A stretch of DNA of 64,000 bases, taken from contig CAAGHA010000128.1 of assembly GCA_900769555.1 (NCBI GenBank), positions 1-64,000 of the forward strand. Direction: 5' to 3'. A program made the translations under genes and the position numbers. This DNA comes from Bacteroidales bacterium. GTDB taxonomy: Bacteria > Bacteroidota > Bacteroidia > Bacteroidales > Paludibacteraceae. The notes under the pieces were generated by a model. That model saw only the letters and a list, made by a program, of their open reading frames with translations, made no database searches and was not told the DNA's origin. Positions within the stretch are counted from its first letter, which is position 1, and each line of letters starts with the position of its first letter. Of this stretch, positions 52,500 through 61,709 are shown one piece after another.

Positions 52500-52600
52500 G
52501 CGGGTAAGTCCTATACGACCAGCTCCCTTAGAATCCCCCAGGGTTTGATCGCAGCAAGGGTAATTTGGTTGTAGCGGTGCGATGTAGATTGCTTGCCCGC
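52500..52600 (+). ncRNA. ffs: Signal recognition particle RNA (4.5S type)
   Basis: This about 101-nt RNA has terminal stem GCGGGTAAG with CTTGCCCGC and the conserved block CCCCCAGGG...GCAGCAAGGGTAA. That asymmetric internal loop binds Ffh. The apical loop between the blocks reads TTTGATC, so the tetraloop is UGAU instead of GGAA. The tRNA gene starts 2 nt later. Confidence 0.9.
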
Positions 52601-52602
52601 CT

Positions 52603-52676
52603 GCCTCTTTAGCTCAGTTGGCCAGAGCACGTGATTTGTAATCTCGGGGTCGTTGGTTCGAATCCGACAAGAGGCT
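52603..52676 (+). tRNA. tRNA-Thr (anticodon TGT)
   Basis: GCCTCTT at the 5' end pairs with AAGAGGC. The D arm is GCTC...GAGC, the anticodon loop is TTTGTAA and the T arm is GTTGG-TTCGAAT-CCGAC. The anticodon stem has a T-T mismatch in the third pair. CCA is not encoded. Confidence 0.93.
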
Positions 52677-52677
52677 C

Positions 52678-52714
52678 GAAAGAAGGTGTATGATTTGCAC
52701 CTTCTTTTTTTTTG
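52678..52714 (+). terminator. Rho-independent terminator of the SRP RNA / tRNA unit
   Basis: AGAAGGTG pairs with CACCTTCT around TATGATTTG, followed by a long T run. Confidence 0.9.
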
Positions 52715-52771
52715 TTATAATCTTCTCAGTTTTTTTAATTTGACTATTTTTGTAACCTCGTTTCTTTATTA

Positions 52772-52779
52772 TATCTTTG
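52772..52779 (+). promoter_or_regulatory. -7 box for purM-prfA-cysK
   Basis: TATCTTTG followed by C lies 37 bp before the purM ATG. Confidence 0.65.
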
Positions 52780-52815
52780 CAAAAAAAATAAGTATTTTTT
52801 ATAACACAAATAGAT

Positions 52816-53982
52816 ATGAGTGATCAACGTTATAATTTGCGCGGTGTTTCTGCCGGAAAAGAGGATGTTCATAATGCGATAAAAAACATCGATAAAGGAT
52901 TGTATCCCAAAGCTTTCTGCAAAATTATTCCCGATATCTTAGGTGGGGATTCCGACTATTGTAATATTATGCATGCTGATGGTGCAGGTACAAAATCATC
53001 ATTGGCTTATATGTATTGGAAAGAGACCGGAGATTTATCTGTTTGGAAGGGGATAGCGCAAGATGCGTTGATAATGAATATTGATGACTTGTTATGTGTG
53101 GGTGCAACTGATAATATATTGGTTTCATCAACAATTGGTCGAAATAAATTGTTAATTCCGGGTGAGGTTATTTCTGCTATTATAAACGGAACTGATGAAT
53201 TATTGGCAGAGTTAAGAGATATGGGGATTGGTGTTTATGCGACAGGAGGAGAGACAGCTGATGTCGGAGATTTGGTTCGTACCATAATTGTTGATAGCAC
53301 TGTTACTTGTCGTATGAAACGTTCAGATGTGGTTGATAATGCCAATATTCAAGATGGAGATGTTATAGTTGGTTTGGCTTCATACGGAAAGGCATCATAC
53401 GAAAAAGAGTATAATGGAGGAATGGGAAGCAATGGATTAACTTCAGCTCGACATGATGTTTTTTCAAAATATTTAGCGACTAAATATCCGGAAAGTTTTG
53501 ATGGAGCAGTTCCTGCAGATTTGGTATATTCCGGAGGGTTGACACTGTTGGATCGAGTGCAAGATTGTCCTGTTAATGCAGGGAAAATGGTTTTGTCTCC
53601 AACAAGAACCTATGCGCCTGTTATTAAAAAAGTGTTAGATATAATGCGTAAAGAGATTCATGGTATGGTTCATTGTTCTGGAGGTGCACAGACTAAAGTT
53701 TTGCATTTTGTGGATAATGTAAAGATTACTAAGAATAACTTGTTCGCAGTTCCTCCGTTGTTTAAAATTATTCAAGAACAATCCGGAACAGATTGGAAGG
53801 AGATGTATAAAGTGTTCAATATGGGACATCGTTTTGAACTTTATTTACCGGAAAAATTGGCAACAGAAGTAATTCAAATTTCTCGAGAATTTGGAATCGA
53901 TGCTCAAATTGTCGGATTTGTTGAAAAGTCAGACAAGAAAGAACTTTTAATTGAGAGTGAATTTGGTCGGTTCGAATATTGA
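52816..53982 (+). CDS. purM: Phosphoribosylformylglycinamidine cyclo-ligase (AIR synthase)
   Basis: This 388-residue enzyme makes aminoimidazole ribotide from FGAM and ATP in purine synthesis. It carries HADGAGTKSSLAY, GIAQDALIMNIDDLLCVGA and GGETADVGDLVRT. It is slightly longer than the usual about 345 residues, as in other Bacteroidetes. It is the first gene of an operon. Confidence 0.92.
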   Translation: MSDQRYNLRGVSAGKEDVHNAIKNIDKGLYPKAFCKIIPDILGGDSDYCNIMHADGAGTKSSLAYMYWKETGDLSVWKGIAQDALIMNIDDLLCVGATDNILVSSTIGRNKLLIPGEVISAIINGTDELLAELRDMGIGVYATGGETADVGDLVRTIIVDSTVTCRMKRSDVVDNANIQDGDVIVGLASYGKASYEKEYNGGMGSNGLTSARHDVFSKYLATKYPESFDGAVPADLVYSGGLTLLDRVQDCPVNAGKMVLSPTRTYAPVIKKVLDIMRKEIHGMVHCSGGAQTKVLHFVDNVKITKNNLFAVPPLFKIIQEQSGTDWKEMYKVFNMGHRFELYLPEKLATEVIQISREFGIDAQIVGFVEKSDKKELLIESEFGRFEY

Positions 53983-54005
53983 TTTAATTTTTGAAAATAA
54001 TTGCT

Positions 54006-55115
54006 ATGTCGGAAAATACGTTGTTGCAAAGATTAGAAGGTTTAGAGCATAAGTTTGAGGAAGTTTCTACCTTAATAACCGACCCTTCGGTTATAGCGGA
54101 TATGAAACGTTACGTTAAACTTAACAAGGAATATAGAGATCTTGAACGGATTGTTTTAGCTCGAAAGGAGTATGTAAGGGTGCTTTCTAATATAGCAGAA
54201 GCTAAAAGTATTTTAGAGAGTGAAAGTGATCCGGAAATGCGAGAGATGGCAAAGATGGAGTTGGAGGAGTTGGAGCCTAAATTGCCGGATATGGAGGAGA
54301 ATATAAAGATATTGTTAATCCCTTCCGATCCTGAGGATTCGAAAAATGCGATTGTTGAGATTAGAGGTGGTACCGGAGGAGATGAGGCAGCATTATTTGC
54401 CGGAGATTTATATAAGATGTATGCAAAATATTGTGAAACAAAAGGGTGGAGTATTGCTATATCTAGTTTAAACGAAGGAACAGCTGGAGGATTTAAAGAG
54501 ATTATCTTTACCGTTTCAGGAGAAAATGTTTATGGTACATTGAAGTACGAATCAGGAGTACACCGAGTTCAGCGTGTACCTGCGACAGAGACGCAGGGGC
54601 GAGTTCACACTTCTGCTGCCACTGTTGCAGTTTTACCCGAAGCTGATGAGTTTGATGTAGAGATTAATGAAGGTGAGATTAAGTGGGATACATTCCGTTC
54701 GGGAGGAGCCGGAGGACAGAATGTAAATAAAGTGGAATCCGGAGTCCGTTTGCGTTATATGTGGAGAAACCCTAATACAGGTGTAGCAGAGGAGATTTTG
54801 ATAGAGTGTACAGAAACTCGAGATCAGCCAAAAAATAAGGAAAGAGCTTTGTCTCGTCTGAGAACTATGATATATGACCGTGAGCATCAAAAATATGTTG
54901 ATGATATAGCTCAAAGAAGAAAAACAATGGTTTCTACAGGTGATAGATCTGCAAAGATTCGCACCTACAATTATCCACAAGGACGTGTGACAGATCATAG
55001 AATCAATTTAACTCTTTACAACTTACAAGCAGTTGTAGGAGGTGAGATTCAAGAGATAATAGATAAATTGATTATTGCAGAAAATGCAGAACGTTTGAAA
55101 GAGAGTGAATTATGA
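54006..55115 (+). CDS. prfA: Peptide chain release factor 1
   Basis: This 369-residue factor has GGQ in SGGAGGQNVNK, which catalyses peptide release. The motif RVPATETQGRVHTSAATVAV contains the PxT stop-codon reading tripeptide that marks RF1. The ATG at 54006 is preferred over 53991. It is 23 bp after purM and overlaps cysK by 4 bp. Confidence 0.96.
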   Translation: MSENTLLQRLEGLEHKFEEVSTLITDPSVIADMKRYVKLNKEYRDLERIVLARKEYVRVLSNIAEAKSILESESDPEMREMAKMELEELEPKLPDMEENIKILLIPSDPEDSKNAIVEIRGGTGGDEAALFAGDLYKMYAKYCETKGWSIAISSLNEGTAGGFKEIIFTVSGENVYGTLKYESGVHRVQRVPATETQGRVHTSAATVAVLPEADEFDVEINEGEIKWDTFRSGGAGGQNVNKVESGVRLRYMWRNPNTGVAEEILIECTETRDQPKNKERALSRLRTMIYDREHQKYVDDIAQRRKTMVSTGDRSAKIRTYNYPQGRVTDHRINLTLYNLQAVVGGEIQEIIDKLIIAENAERLKESEL

Positions 55116-56011
55116 TTTCAAATAATATTTTGGATACAATTGGAAGAACTCCATTGGTTCGTATCAATAAATTATGTCCTAATCCGAATGTTAATATCTA
55201 TGCGAAGTTGGAGGGTTTTAATCCTACCGGTAGTATTAAGGATAGAATTGCAATACAGATGGTAGAGCAAGCCGAAAAGGAGGGGAAATTAACACCTGGG
55301 AAAGTTATTATAGAACCAACTTCTGGAAATACCGGAATCGGATTAGCTATAGCAGGAATTGTTAAAGGTTATGAGGTTGTAATTGTGATGAGTGAGGCAG
55401 TTTCTATAGAGAGAAGAAAGATTATTAAATCATATGGAGGAACAGTTGTATTGACACCTGCAAACGAAGGTACAGATGGTGCAATTCGTTTGGCGCATAA
55501 GATGGTTAATGAAAATCCTGATAAATATTTTATGCCGGATCAATTTTCCAATGCTGCGAATTATCAAGCACATTATAAAACTACAGCTACTGAAATTTGG
55601 GAACAAACGCAAGGGAACATCGATTATTTAGTGTGTGCATTGGGTACATCAGGTACGATAATGGGAATCTCTAAATTTTTGAAACAGCATAAACCTGAAA
55701 TTAAAGTGGTATGTGCTCATCCAATAAAGGGGCACTATATACAAGGATTGAAGAATATGGAAGAGGCTATTGTGCCTGCGATATATGATCCATCGCGTAT
55801 AGATGTTCAAATTATGGTTGAAAGTGAAGAGGCGATAGCGACAGCTCGACAAATCATTGCTAAGGAGGGTATATTTGCCGGAATGAGTAGTGGTGCAGCT
55901 ATGTTAGCGGCTATTAGAACAGCAGAGATGATTGATAAGGGAAATATAGTTGTGGTTTTCCCGGATAGAGCAGAAAAATATTTAAGTACAAGTATGTTTG
56001 AATCTTTGTAA
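55112..56011 (+). CDS. cysK: Cysteine synthase (O-acetylserine sulfhydrylase)
   Basis: This 299-residue PLP enzyme has NPTGSIKDRIA (PLP lysine K43), EPTSGNTGIGLA and GTSGTIMG. It makes cysteine from O-acetylserine and sulfide. The length fits CysK/CysM. Translational coupling with prfA is suggested by the overlapping ATGA. Confidence 0.92.
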   Translation: MISNNILDTIGRTPLVRINKLCPNPNVNIYAKLEGFNPTGSIKDRIAIQMVEQAEKEGKLTPGKVIIEPTSGNTGIGLAIAGIVKGYEVVIVMSEAVSIERRKIIKSYGGTVVLTPANEGTDGAIRLAHKMVNENPDKYFMPDQFSNAANYQAHYKTTATEIWEQTQGNIDYLVCALGTSGTIMGISKFLKQHKPEIKVVCAHPIKGHYIQGLKNMEEAIVPAIYDPSRIDVQIMVESEEAIATARQIIAKEGIFAGMSSGAAMLAAIRTAEMIDKGNIVVVFPDRAEKYLSTSMFESL

Positions 56012-56098
56012 AAGGGGAAGATGAATTGAAAAATAAATGTTACTTTTATGAATTACGAAAAGAGAATTTTCGTACATTATAAAAATAACATTAAAACG

Positions 56099-56131
56099 AG
56101 ACTGAGTAAAGATTTACTTTAACCCAGTCTC
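56099..56131. terminator. Hairpin after cysK
   Basis: GAGACTG at 56099-56105 pairs with CAGTCTC at 56125-56131, with AT-rich sequence between. There is no strong T run, so it may act for both converging genes or only protect 3' ends. Confidence 0.5.
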
Positions 56132-56190
56132 TGCATCGAGTGAAATTTGTTAACACTTAGTGAGCGTTTAATGCGCAGAACCGCATCTGT

Positions 56191-56628
56191 TTACTTCACT
56201 TCGATAGCTTTTGAAAACTCCTCTTTTTCAGCTTTCTTTTTCTTGATTTCGATATAAAGAATGCCATTTTCTTGTTTTGCATCAATACAATCTCTATCGA
56301 TGTTTTCGGGGAGTAGTAGTGTTTGTTTAAATTGAGTGTAGCCAAATTCACACCGAAGATATTTTCCGTTTTTATCCTTTTCTTCGGTTTCATTTTTTTT
56401 GTTTACAGAAATTACCAATTCGTTATCGTTGGTAATACTGATTTGAAAATCCTCTTTTGTAATACCGGGAACAGCAAGTTCTATTTTGAAACAATTATCG
56501 TTTTCGATAATGTTCATTGCCGGTAAATTAGAACTTTTACGAGCGGGAAGAATGTTGAACCAATCATTAGACCAGAAGTCGTTAAATAGATTGGGCATCC
56601 ATGTTTGATTTCTTTTTACTGGTGTCAT
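56191..56628 (-). CDS. Hsp20/alpha-crystallin small heat-shock protein
   Basis: This 145-residue protein begins MTPVKRNQTWMPNLFNDFW. The alpha-crystallin domain has FKIELAVPGITKEDFQI, and near its end DCIDAKQENGILYIEIKKK holds the G-I-L strand. It is a holdase chaperone for unfolded proteins. An inverted repeat TAACA...TGTTA about 40 bp upstream (56656-56677) could be an operator, but this is weak. Confidence 0.93.
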   Translation of the reverse strand: MTPVKRNQTWMPNLFNDFWSNDWFNILPARKSSNLPAMNIIENDNCFKIELAVPGITKEDFQISITNDNELVISVNKKNETEEKDKNGKYLRCEFGYTQFKQTLLLPENIDRDCIDAKQENGILYIEIKKKKAEKEEFSKAIEVK

Positions 56629-56768
56629 AATTTAATTTGTTATTGTTTGTGTAGATATAACACCAGTCTGTTATGATAGTTTAATCAGATATTGTATTTA
56701 ACCGATTTTAAAGATATTTTAAAAGGTTAGTTTTAAAGAACTTTTTTAGGTTGATTATGTTCGCAAGT

Positions 56769-57143
56769 TCACTCTCTAATAGCTATGATACTATCAATGA
56801 CATATTTACTATTCCCCCTCCATGGAAGAGGAGCGATGTATTCTTTGTAATGAAGATCTAAGTCATGTCCGCTTAATACTTCCAATTTTTTAGCCAAAGA
56901 ATCATTCTCAATTGAGAAAATAAACTCGTTGGATTGAAATCCACTTCCTTGATTGCCTTTAAAACCACTTTGAATCATTTTTCCTTCGTATGTTTTAAAC
57001 AAGTACCCTTTATAGACCACGTAGTTTAATTCACCACTTTTTACGCCTTCGCCAAAAACAAAGTAGTAACGATAATAGATGAAACCTCCTAAAATAATAA
57101 GAAGAGAAGTGATAACTATAAAAATGACTTTAAAAACTTTCAT
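56769..57143 (-). CDS. Single-pass membrane protein of unknown function
   Basis: This 124-residue protein has an N-terminal hydrophobic segment (VFKVIFIVITSLLIILGGF), then VVYKGYLFKTYEGKMIQSGF, and ends PLPWRGNSKYVIDSIIAIRE. Related Bacteroidetes proteins are often annotated as 6-phosphogluconate dehydrogenase, which the sequence does not support. The ATG at 57143 is used; the upstream start at 57155 is TTG. Confidence 0.65.
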   Translation of the reverse strand: MKVFKVIFIVITSLLIILGGFIYYRYYFVFGEGVKSGELNYVVYKGYLFKTYEGKMIQSGFKGNQGSGFQSNEFIFSIENDSLAKKLEVLSGHDLDLHYKEYIAPLPWRGNSKYVIDSIIAIRE

Positions 57144-57180
57144 ATTTGAATACAATTAAAATTTGTAGAAATAATAGTTG

Positions 57181-57188
57181 CAAAATTA
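57181..57188 (-). promoter_or_regulatory. -7 box for the gene at 57143
   Basis: The minus strand reads TAATTTTG followed by C, about 38 bp upstream. Confidence 0.5.
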
Positions 57189-57510
57189 GTATAAAATTGG
57201 AAAATATTGTTTGTTTGTTGTTTTTTTATAAAATCATACCCTAAAAAAATAGAAAATTTGAAGATGTTGTATTAACAAACAATTTTTAATATATGTTTGT
57301 TATATGTCATAAAACGATGATTTTAGTAATAAATAAGTTGGTTTATAAAGAAAAAATGATGCATATGTATGAGAAATTATACTGTAAATTTATGTGTAAT
57401 AATCTGAATTTTAGCACTTAAAATACATTTATAATCACATGTGTGTTAATACATAGAAAAAAAGAATTAATAACTGTAAAAAAAATGGGTGAAATATGAG
57501 TGCTATTTAA

Positions 57511-57529
57511 TATATTTGTCATATATTTG
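57511..57529 (+). promoter_or_regulatory. Two -7-like boxes for rpsA
   Basis: TATATTTG occurs at 57511-57518 and again at 57522-57529, the second followed by CAACG. The leader to rpsA would be about 60 nt. The rest of the 454-bp gap at 57144-57597 is very AT-rich and shows nothing else I can name. Confidence 0.55.
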
Positions 57530-57597
57530 CAACGAAATTTATTTATACATATTGTCTAACGACTAGAATTTATTATTTTTTTTATTATTAACTTAAA

Positions 57598-59400
57598 ATG
57601 AGTGAATTAACTGACAAAGTGAATCCCGTAAGCGATTTTGATTGGGATGCTTATGAAAATGGTGATGTTCTATCAAACATCAGTAAAGAAGAATTAGAGG
57701 GTAAGTACAGCCAAACATTGAATGTCGTGAAGGACAAAGATGTTGTAATGGGTACTGTAATCTCTATGAACAAAAGAGAAGTAGTTGTAAATGTTGGCTA
57801 CAAATCAGACGGAGTTGTTTCAATGAACGAATTCCGTTACAATCCGGATCTTAAGGTTGGAGATCAAGTAGAAGTTTATATTGAAAGTCCGGAAGATAAA
57901 AAAGGACAATTGTTGTTGTCTCACAAGAAAGCACGTGCAGCACGTTCTTGGGATTGTGTAAATGCTGCATTGGAAAATGATGAAATCATAAAAGGTTACA
58001 TTAAGTGTAGAACTAAGGGTGGTATGATTGTTGATGTATTCGGTATTGAAGCATTCTTGCCAGGTTCTCAAATTGATGTTAAGCCAATTCGCGACTATGA
58101 CATGTTCGTTGGTAAGATCATGGAATTCAAAGTTGTGAAAATTAATCATGAATTTAAGAATGTTGTTGTATCTCACAAAGCTCTTATTGAGGCTGAGTTG
58201 GAACAACAGAAGAAAGATATTATCTCTAAGTTGGAGAAAGGTCAAGTATTGGAAGGAACTGTTAAAAATATCACTTCATACGGTGTATTCATCGATTTGG
58301 GTGGTGTAGATGGTTTGATTCATATTACAGACTTGTCTTGGGGTCGTGTAACACATCCGGAAGAGGTTGTTTCTTTGGATCAAAAGTTGAATGTAGTTAT
58401 TTTGGACTTCGATGATGATAAGAAACGTATTGCTTTAGGTTTGAAGCAATTGACTCCACATCCATGGGATGCTTTGGATGCAGGCTTAAATGTTGGAGAT
58501 AAAGTGAAAGGTAAAGTTGTTGTTATGGCTGATTATGGTGCGTTTGTTGAGATTGCTCCAGGTGTTGAGGGATTGATTCACGTATCAGAAATGTCATGGT
58601 CACAACATTTACGTAGTGCTCAAGACTTTATGAAAGTTGGTGATGATGTTGAAGCTGTTGTTTTGACATTGGATCGTGATGAGAGAAAGATGTCTTTGGG
58701 TATCAAACAATTGAAAGATGATCCTTGGGCTGCTGTAGATACTGAGTATGCAATCGGAAGCAAACATACAGCGAAAGTTCGTAACTTTACTAACTTTGGA
58801 GTGTTTGTAGAGATTACTGAAGGTGTTGATGGTTTGATTCATATTTCTGATTTGTCTTGGACAAAGAAGATTAAACACCCATCTGAGTTTACTCAAATTG
58901 GTGCAGATATCGAGGTTCAAGTATTGGAAATTGACAAAGAAAATCGTCGCTTGAGTTTGGGTCACAAACAATTGGAAGATAATCCTTGGGAAGTATTTGA
59001 AACTATCTTTACAGTAGATTCAGTTCATGAGGGTACAATTATAGAAATGATTGACAAGGGTGCAGTTATCTCATTACCTTATGGTGTAGAAGGATTTGCA
59101 ACTCCTAAACATTTGATTAAAGAGGATAAATCTCAAGCAAAAGTTGATGAGAAGTTGATGTTCAAGGTTATTGAATTCAACAAGGATGCTAAGAGAATTA
59201 TCTTGTCTCACAGTAGAATTTTCGAAGATGCTCAAAAAGCTGCTGCTCCTGTAGAAGAGAGTGCAGAGAAGAAAGCAACGGCTCGTAAGAAGAAAACAAC
59301 TAAAAAGGCTGAAAACTTGATCTCTGTAGAGAAGACTACTTTGGGTGATATCGAAGAGTTGGCTGCATTGAAAGAGCAATTATCAGCAGGAGAAGAGTAA
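57598..59400 (+). CDS. rpsA: 30S ribosomal protein S1
   Basis: This 600-residue protein has six S1 RNA-binding domains. Repeated GVFIDLGGVDGLIHITDLSW, GAFVEIAPGVEGLIHVSEM and GVFVEITEGVDGLIHISDLSW mark three, and DDKKRIALGLKQL-type ends close them. It binds mRNA at the small subunit, which matters in a phylum with few Shine-Dalgarno sites. The C-terminus has a Lys/Thr-rich tail (KKATARKKKTTKKAEN). Confidence 0.96.
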   Translation: MSELTDKVNPVSDFDWDAYENGDVLSNISKEELEGKYSQTLNVVKDKDVVMGTVISMNKREVVVNVGYKSDGVVSMNEFRYNPDLKVGDQVEVYIESPEDKKGQLLLSHKKARAARSWDCVNAALENDEIIKGYIKCRTKGGMIVDVFGIEAFLPGSQIDVKPIRDYDMFVGKIMEFKVVKINHEFKNVVVSHKALIEAELEQQKKDIISKLEKGQVLEGTVKNITSYGVFIDLGGVDGLIHITDLSWGRVTHPEEVVSLDQKLNVVILDFDDDKKRIALGLKQLTPHPWDALDAGLNVGDKVKGKVVVMADYGAFVEIAPGVEGLIHVSEMSWSQHLRSAQDFMKVGDDVEAVVLTLDRDERKMSLGIKQLKDDPWAAVDTEYAIGSKHTAKVRNFTNFGVFVEITEGVDGLIHISDLSWTKKIKHPSEFTQIGADIEVQVLEIDKENRRLSLGHKQLEDNPWEVFETIFTVDSVHEGTIIEMIDKGAVISLPYGVEGFATPKHLIKEDKSQAKVDEKLMFKVIEFNKDAKRIILSHSRIFEDAQKAAAPVEESAEKKATARKKKTTKKAENLISVEKTTLGDIEELAALKEQLSAGEE

Positions 59401-59406
59401 TAAAAC

Positions 59407-59438
59407 TATTGAGTTGGTTGGAAACAATCAACTCAATA
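59407..59438 (+). other. Hairpin between rpsA and the OmpA gene
   Basis: TATTGAGTTG pairs with CAACTCAATA around GTTGGAAACAAT. No T run follows, so termination is doubtful. No clear promoter lies before the next gene, which may be partly co-transcribed. Confidence 0.5.
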
Positions 59439-59480
59439 TAAAATAACGTTGAATTATTTACTTTAATTAAAAATTTTTAT

Positions 59481-60725
59481 ATGAAAAAAAGTTTTTTGAC
59501 ATTATTCGCTGCTTTGAGTCTTGTAGCATCTGTTAATGCTCAAGAGCAAGTTGAAGAACAAGCAGTTGCAACTTCTGATGTAGAAGCTGCTGAAGAAGGA
59601 GCAAAGGAATCAATCAACCATTGGTCAATTGCTGTTAAGGGTGGTATCAACTACTTGAGACAATCAGATCAAAAAGTTGACATGGAGATTGGTGGTCTTA
59701 TCGAAAGAACATTCAACCCTCGTTGGGGAATGGGTATTGAGTACATGTTTTTGAACAATGATCAAGAAAGTCCAAAACCATTGTTGGATGGATATTGCCA
59801 TGATATCGCTTTCTTTGGATCAGTTAATGTTTCTAATATTATCGCTCCATACCGTTCTGCCGGATGGCAAAAATTGAATTTGTATGCTAATGGTGGTCTT
59901 GGTGCTACTATCTATGGATACGAATTGGAAGGTGCAGAAAAAGAAACTGGTGCTAAGTTGTTATTCTTAGGTGCAGCTAACTTGGAATATGATGTATGCA
60001 AATGGGTTGGTATCTTCTTGGAAGCTCAATACAGATGGCATACTAACGCAGAAATGGATGGATTCACTGCAGGTCGTTCTTTCTTGTCTGCTAACTTAGG
60101 TGTTCGCCTTAAATTTGCTGGTGAAAGCAATATCAGAAACATTGCTTGGGCTGATTATGTTCCTCAAGTTGAGTTGCCTGATTATGCTCCAATGTTGGAA
60201 GCTCAAAAACAAGAGTGTGCTAACATGACTTCTAGATTGGAAGAGCAAATCAATGCACAAAACGATCAAATCAAGAAGTTGCAAGATAAGATCAAATTTA
60301 CTCAAGACTCTTTGGATCGTCACATCAAGATGACTAAAGTTCCTGAGAAGATCGCTCCAACTGCAGAAGAAGAAAAAGTTATCAAGACTGCTTTGTCTAA
60401 CTTGGAATTCGAGACTGGTAAAGCTGTTATCAAACAATCTTCTTACCAATATTTGGATAACTTGGCTAACATGGCTAAGTCTCGTAAAGATTGGGTTTTG
60501 CAATTGAAAGGTTACACTGATAACACAGGTGACAAAGCTAAAAATCTTCAATTGTCTAAAGATCGTGCTGCTGCTGTTAAAAACTATTTGATCAGCAAAG
60601 GTGTAGATCCAGTAAACGTAGAATCTAAAGGTTTTGGTGACGCAGATCCTATCGCAACTAACAAAACTGCTGCTGGTAGAGCTAAAAACCGCCGTGTAGA
60701 AATTGATTTGTTCTCTAACAAATAA
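59481..60725 (+). CDS. OmpA-family outer-membrane protein
   Basis: This 414-residue protein has a signal peptide ending SVNAQ and an N-terminal beta-barrel to about 210. A short coiled-coil linker (MTSRLEEQINAQNDQIKKLQ) follows, then a C-terminal OmpA peptidoglycan-binding domain: LQLKGYTDNTGDKAKNLQLS and SKGFGDADPIATNKTAAGRA with R-AKNRRVEI. It should tether the outer membrane to peptidoglycan. Codons look highly expressed. Confidence 0.93.
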   Translation: MKKSFLTLFAALSLVASVNAQEQVEEQAVATSDVEAAEEGAKESINHWSIAVKGGINYLRQSDQKVDMEIGGLIERTFNPRWGMGIEYMFLNNDQESPKPLLDGYCHDIAFFGSVNVSNIIAPYRSAGWQKLNLYANGGLGATIYGYELEGAEKETGAKLLFLGAANLEYDVCKWVGIFLEAQYRWHTNAEMDGFTAGRSFLSANLGVRLKFAGESNIRNIAWADYVPQVELPDYAPMLEAQKQECANMTSRLEEQINAQNDQIKKLQDKIKFTQDSLDRHIKMTKVPEKIAPTAEEEKVIKTALSNLEFETGKAVIKQSSYQYLDNLANMAKSRKDWVLQLKGYTDNTGDKAKNLQLSKDRAAAVKNYLISKGVDPVNVESKGFGDADPIATNKTAAGRAKNRRVEIDLFSNK

Positions 60726-60743
60726 TTTTAAAAACCAATATGG

Positions 60744-60780
60744 AAAAGGTAGAGGTCTTGTACTTCTACCTTTTTTTTTT
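60744..60780 (+). terminator. Rho-independent terminator of the OmpA gene
   Basis: AAAAGGTAGA at 60744-60753 pairs with TCTACCTTTT at 60765-60774; T run continues. Confidence 0.88.
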
Positions 60781-60791
60781 AATTTTGCAAT

Positions 60792-61709
60792 ATGGAAAAT
60801 TTCCAATTGCATATATTAGGTGCCGGTTCTGCTATTCCTACTAAGCAGTTCAACCAACCCTCTCAATTATTGTCTTTGAGAGAGAAGGTCTTTATGATTG
60901 ATTGTGGTGAAGGTACTCAAAATCAAATTCGTCGATTTGGTGTCGGACTCTCTCGTTTGAATCATATTTTTATCTCCCATTTGCATGGTGATCACTGTTT
61001 TGGATTAATTGGGTTGCTTTCTACTTTGGATATGCAAGGACGTACTGCAGACCTATATATCCATTCGCACGAAGAGCTTAAGGGGTTGTTGTTGCCATTG
61101 CTCTCTTTCTTTTGTAAGGGAATGACTTATAAAGTTCATTTTGAACCCTTTAATCCAAAAGAACATGCCGTGATATATGATGATAAGTCTTTATTGGTTG
61201 AGACAATTCCTCTAAAGCATAAAATCCAAACTTCAGGTTTTTTATTTAAGGAAAAAACTAAATTAAGGCATATCATTCGGGATAAAATCGACTTTTACAA
61301 GATTCCAATTAAAGATATTCCTTTGATAAAGGAAGGTGCAGATTATTATTCTCCTGAGAGAGATGAAATTATTCCTAATTCTCAATTAACGACTGCTCCT
61401 TCAAAATCCAAATCCTATGCCTATTGTTCTGATACGCTTTGTTCTGAGTCTGTTATACCATATATAGAGGGGGTGGATTGTTTATTTCATGAGGCAACGT
61501 TTTTGCATCAGCATTTGGCACGGGCAAAAGCAACTTTCCATTCTACTGCAGAACAAGTAGGGCTGTTAGCATCTAAGGCTTCTGTCGGTAAATTAATACT
61601 AGGACATTATTCAGCTCGTTATTCAGATATACAACTTATATTAAACGAGGCGAAAAAACATTTTAATAATACCTATTTGGCTTCTGATGGATTACAATTT
61701 TTGATATGA
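60792..61709 (+). CDS. rnz: Ribonuclease Z
   Basis: This 305-residue metallo-beta-lactamase-fold enzyme has the zinc motif HLHGDH at 63-68, the family start LHILGAGSAIPTKQFNQPSQ and FHEATFLHQHLARAKATFHS. It matures tRNA 3' ends, which fits tRNAs without encoded CCA such as the one here. Its stop overlaps the next start (ATGA). Confidence 0.95.
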   Translation: MENFQLHILGAGSAIPTKQFNQPSQLLSLREKVFMIDCGEGTQNQIRRFGVGLSRLNHIFISHLHGDHCFGLIGLLSTLDMQGRTADLYIHSHEELKGLLLPLLSFFCKGMTYKVHFEPFNPKEHAVIYDDKSLLVETIPLKHKIQTSGFLFKEKTKLRHIIRDKIDFYKIPIKDIPLIKEGADYYSPERDEIIPNSQLTTAPSKSKSYAYCSDTLCSESVIPYIEGVDCLFHEATFLHQHLARAKATFHSTAEQVGLLASKASVGKLILGHYSARYSDIQLILNEAKKHFNNTYLASDGLQFLI

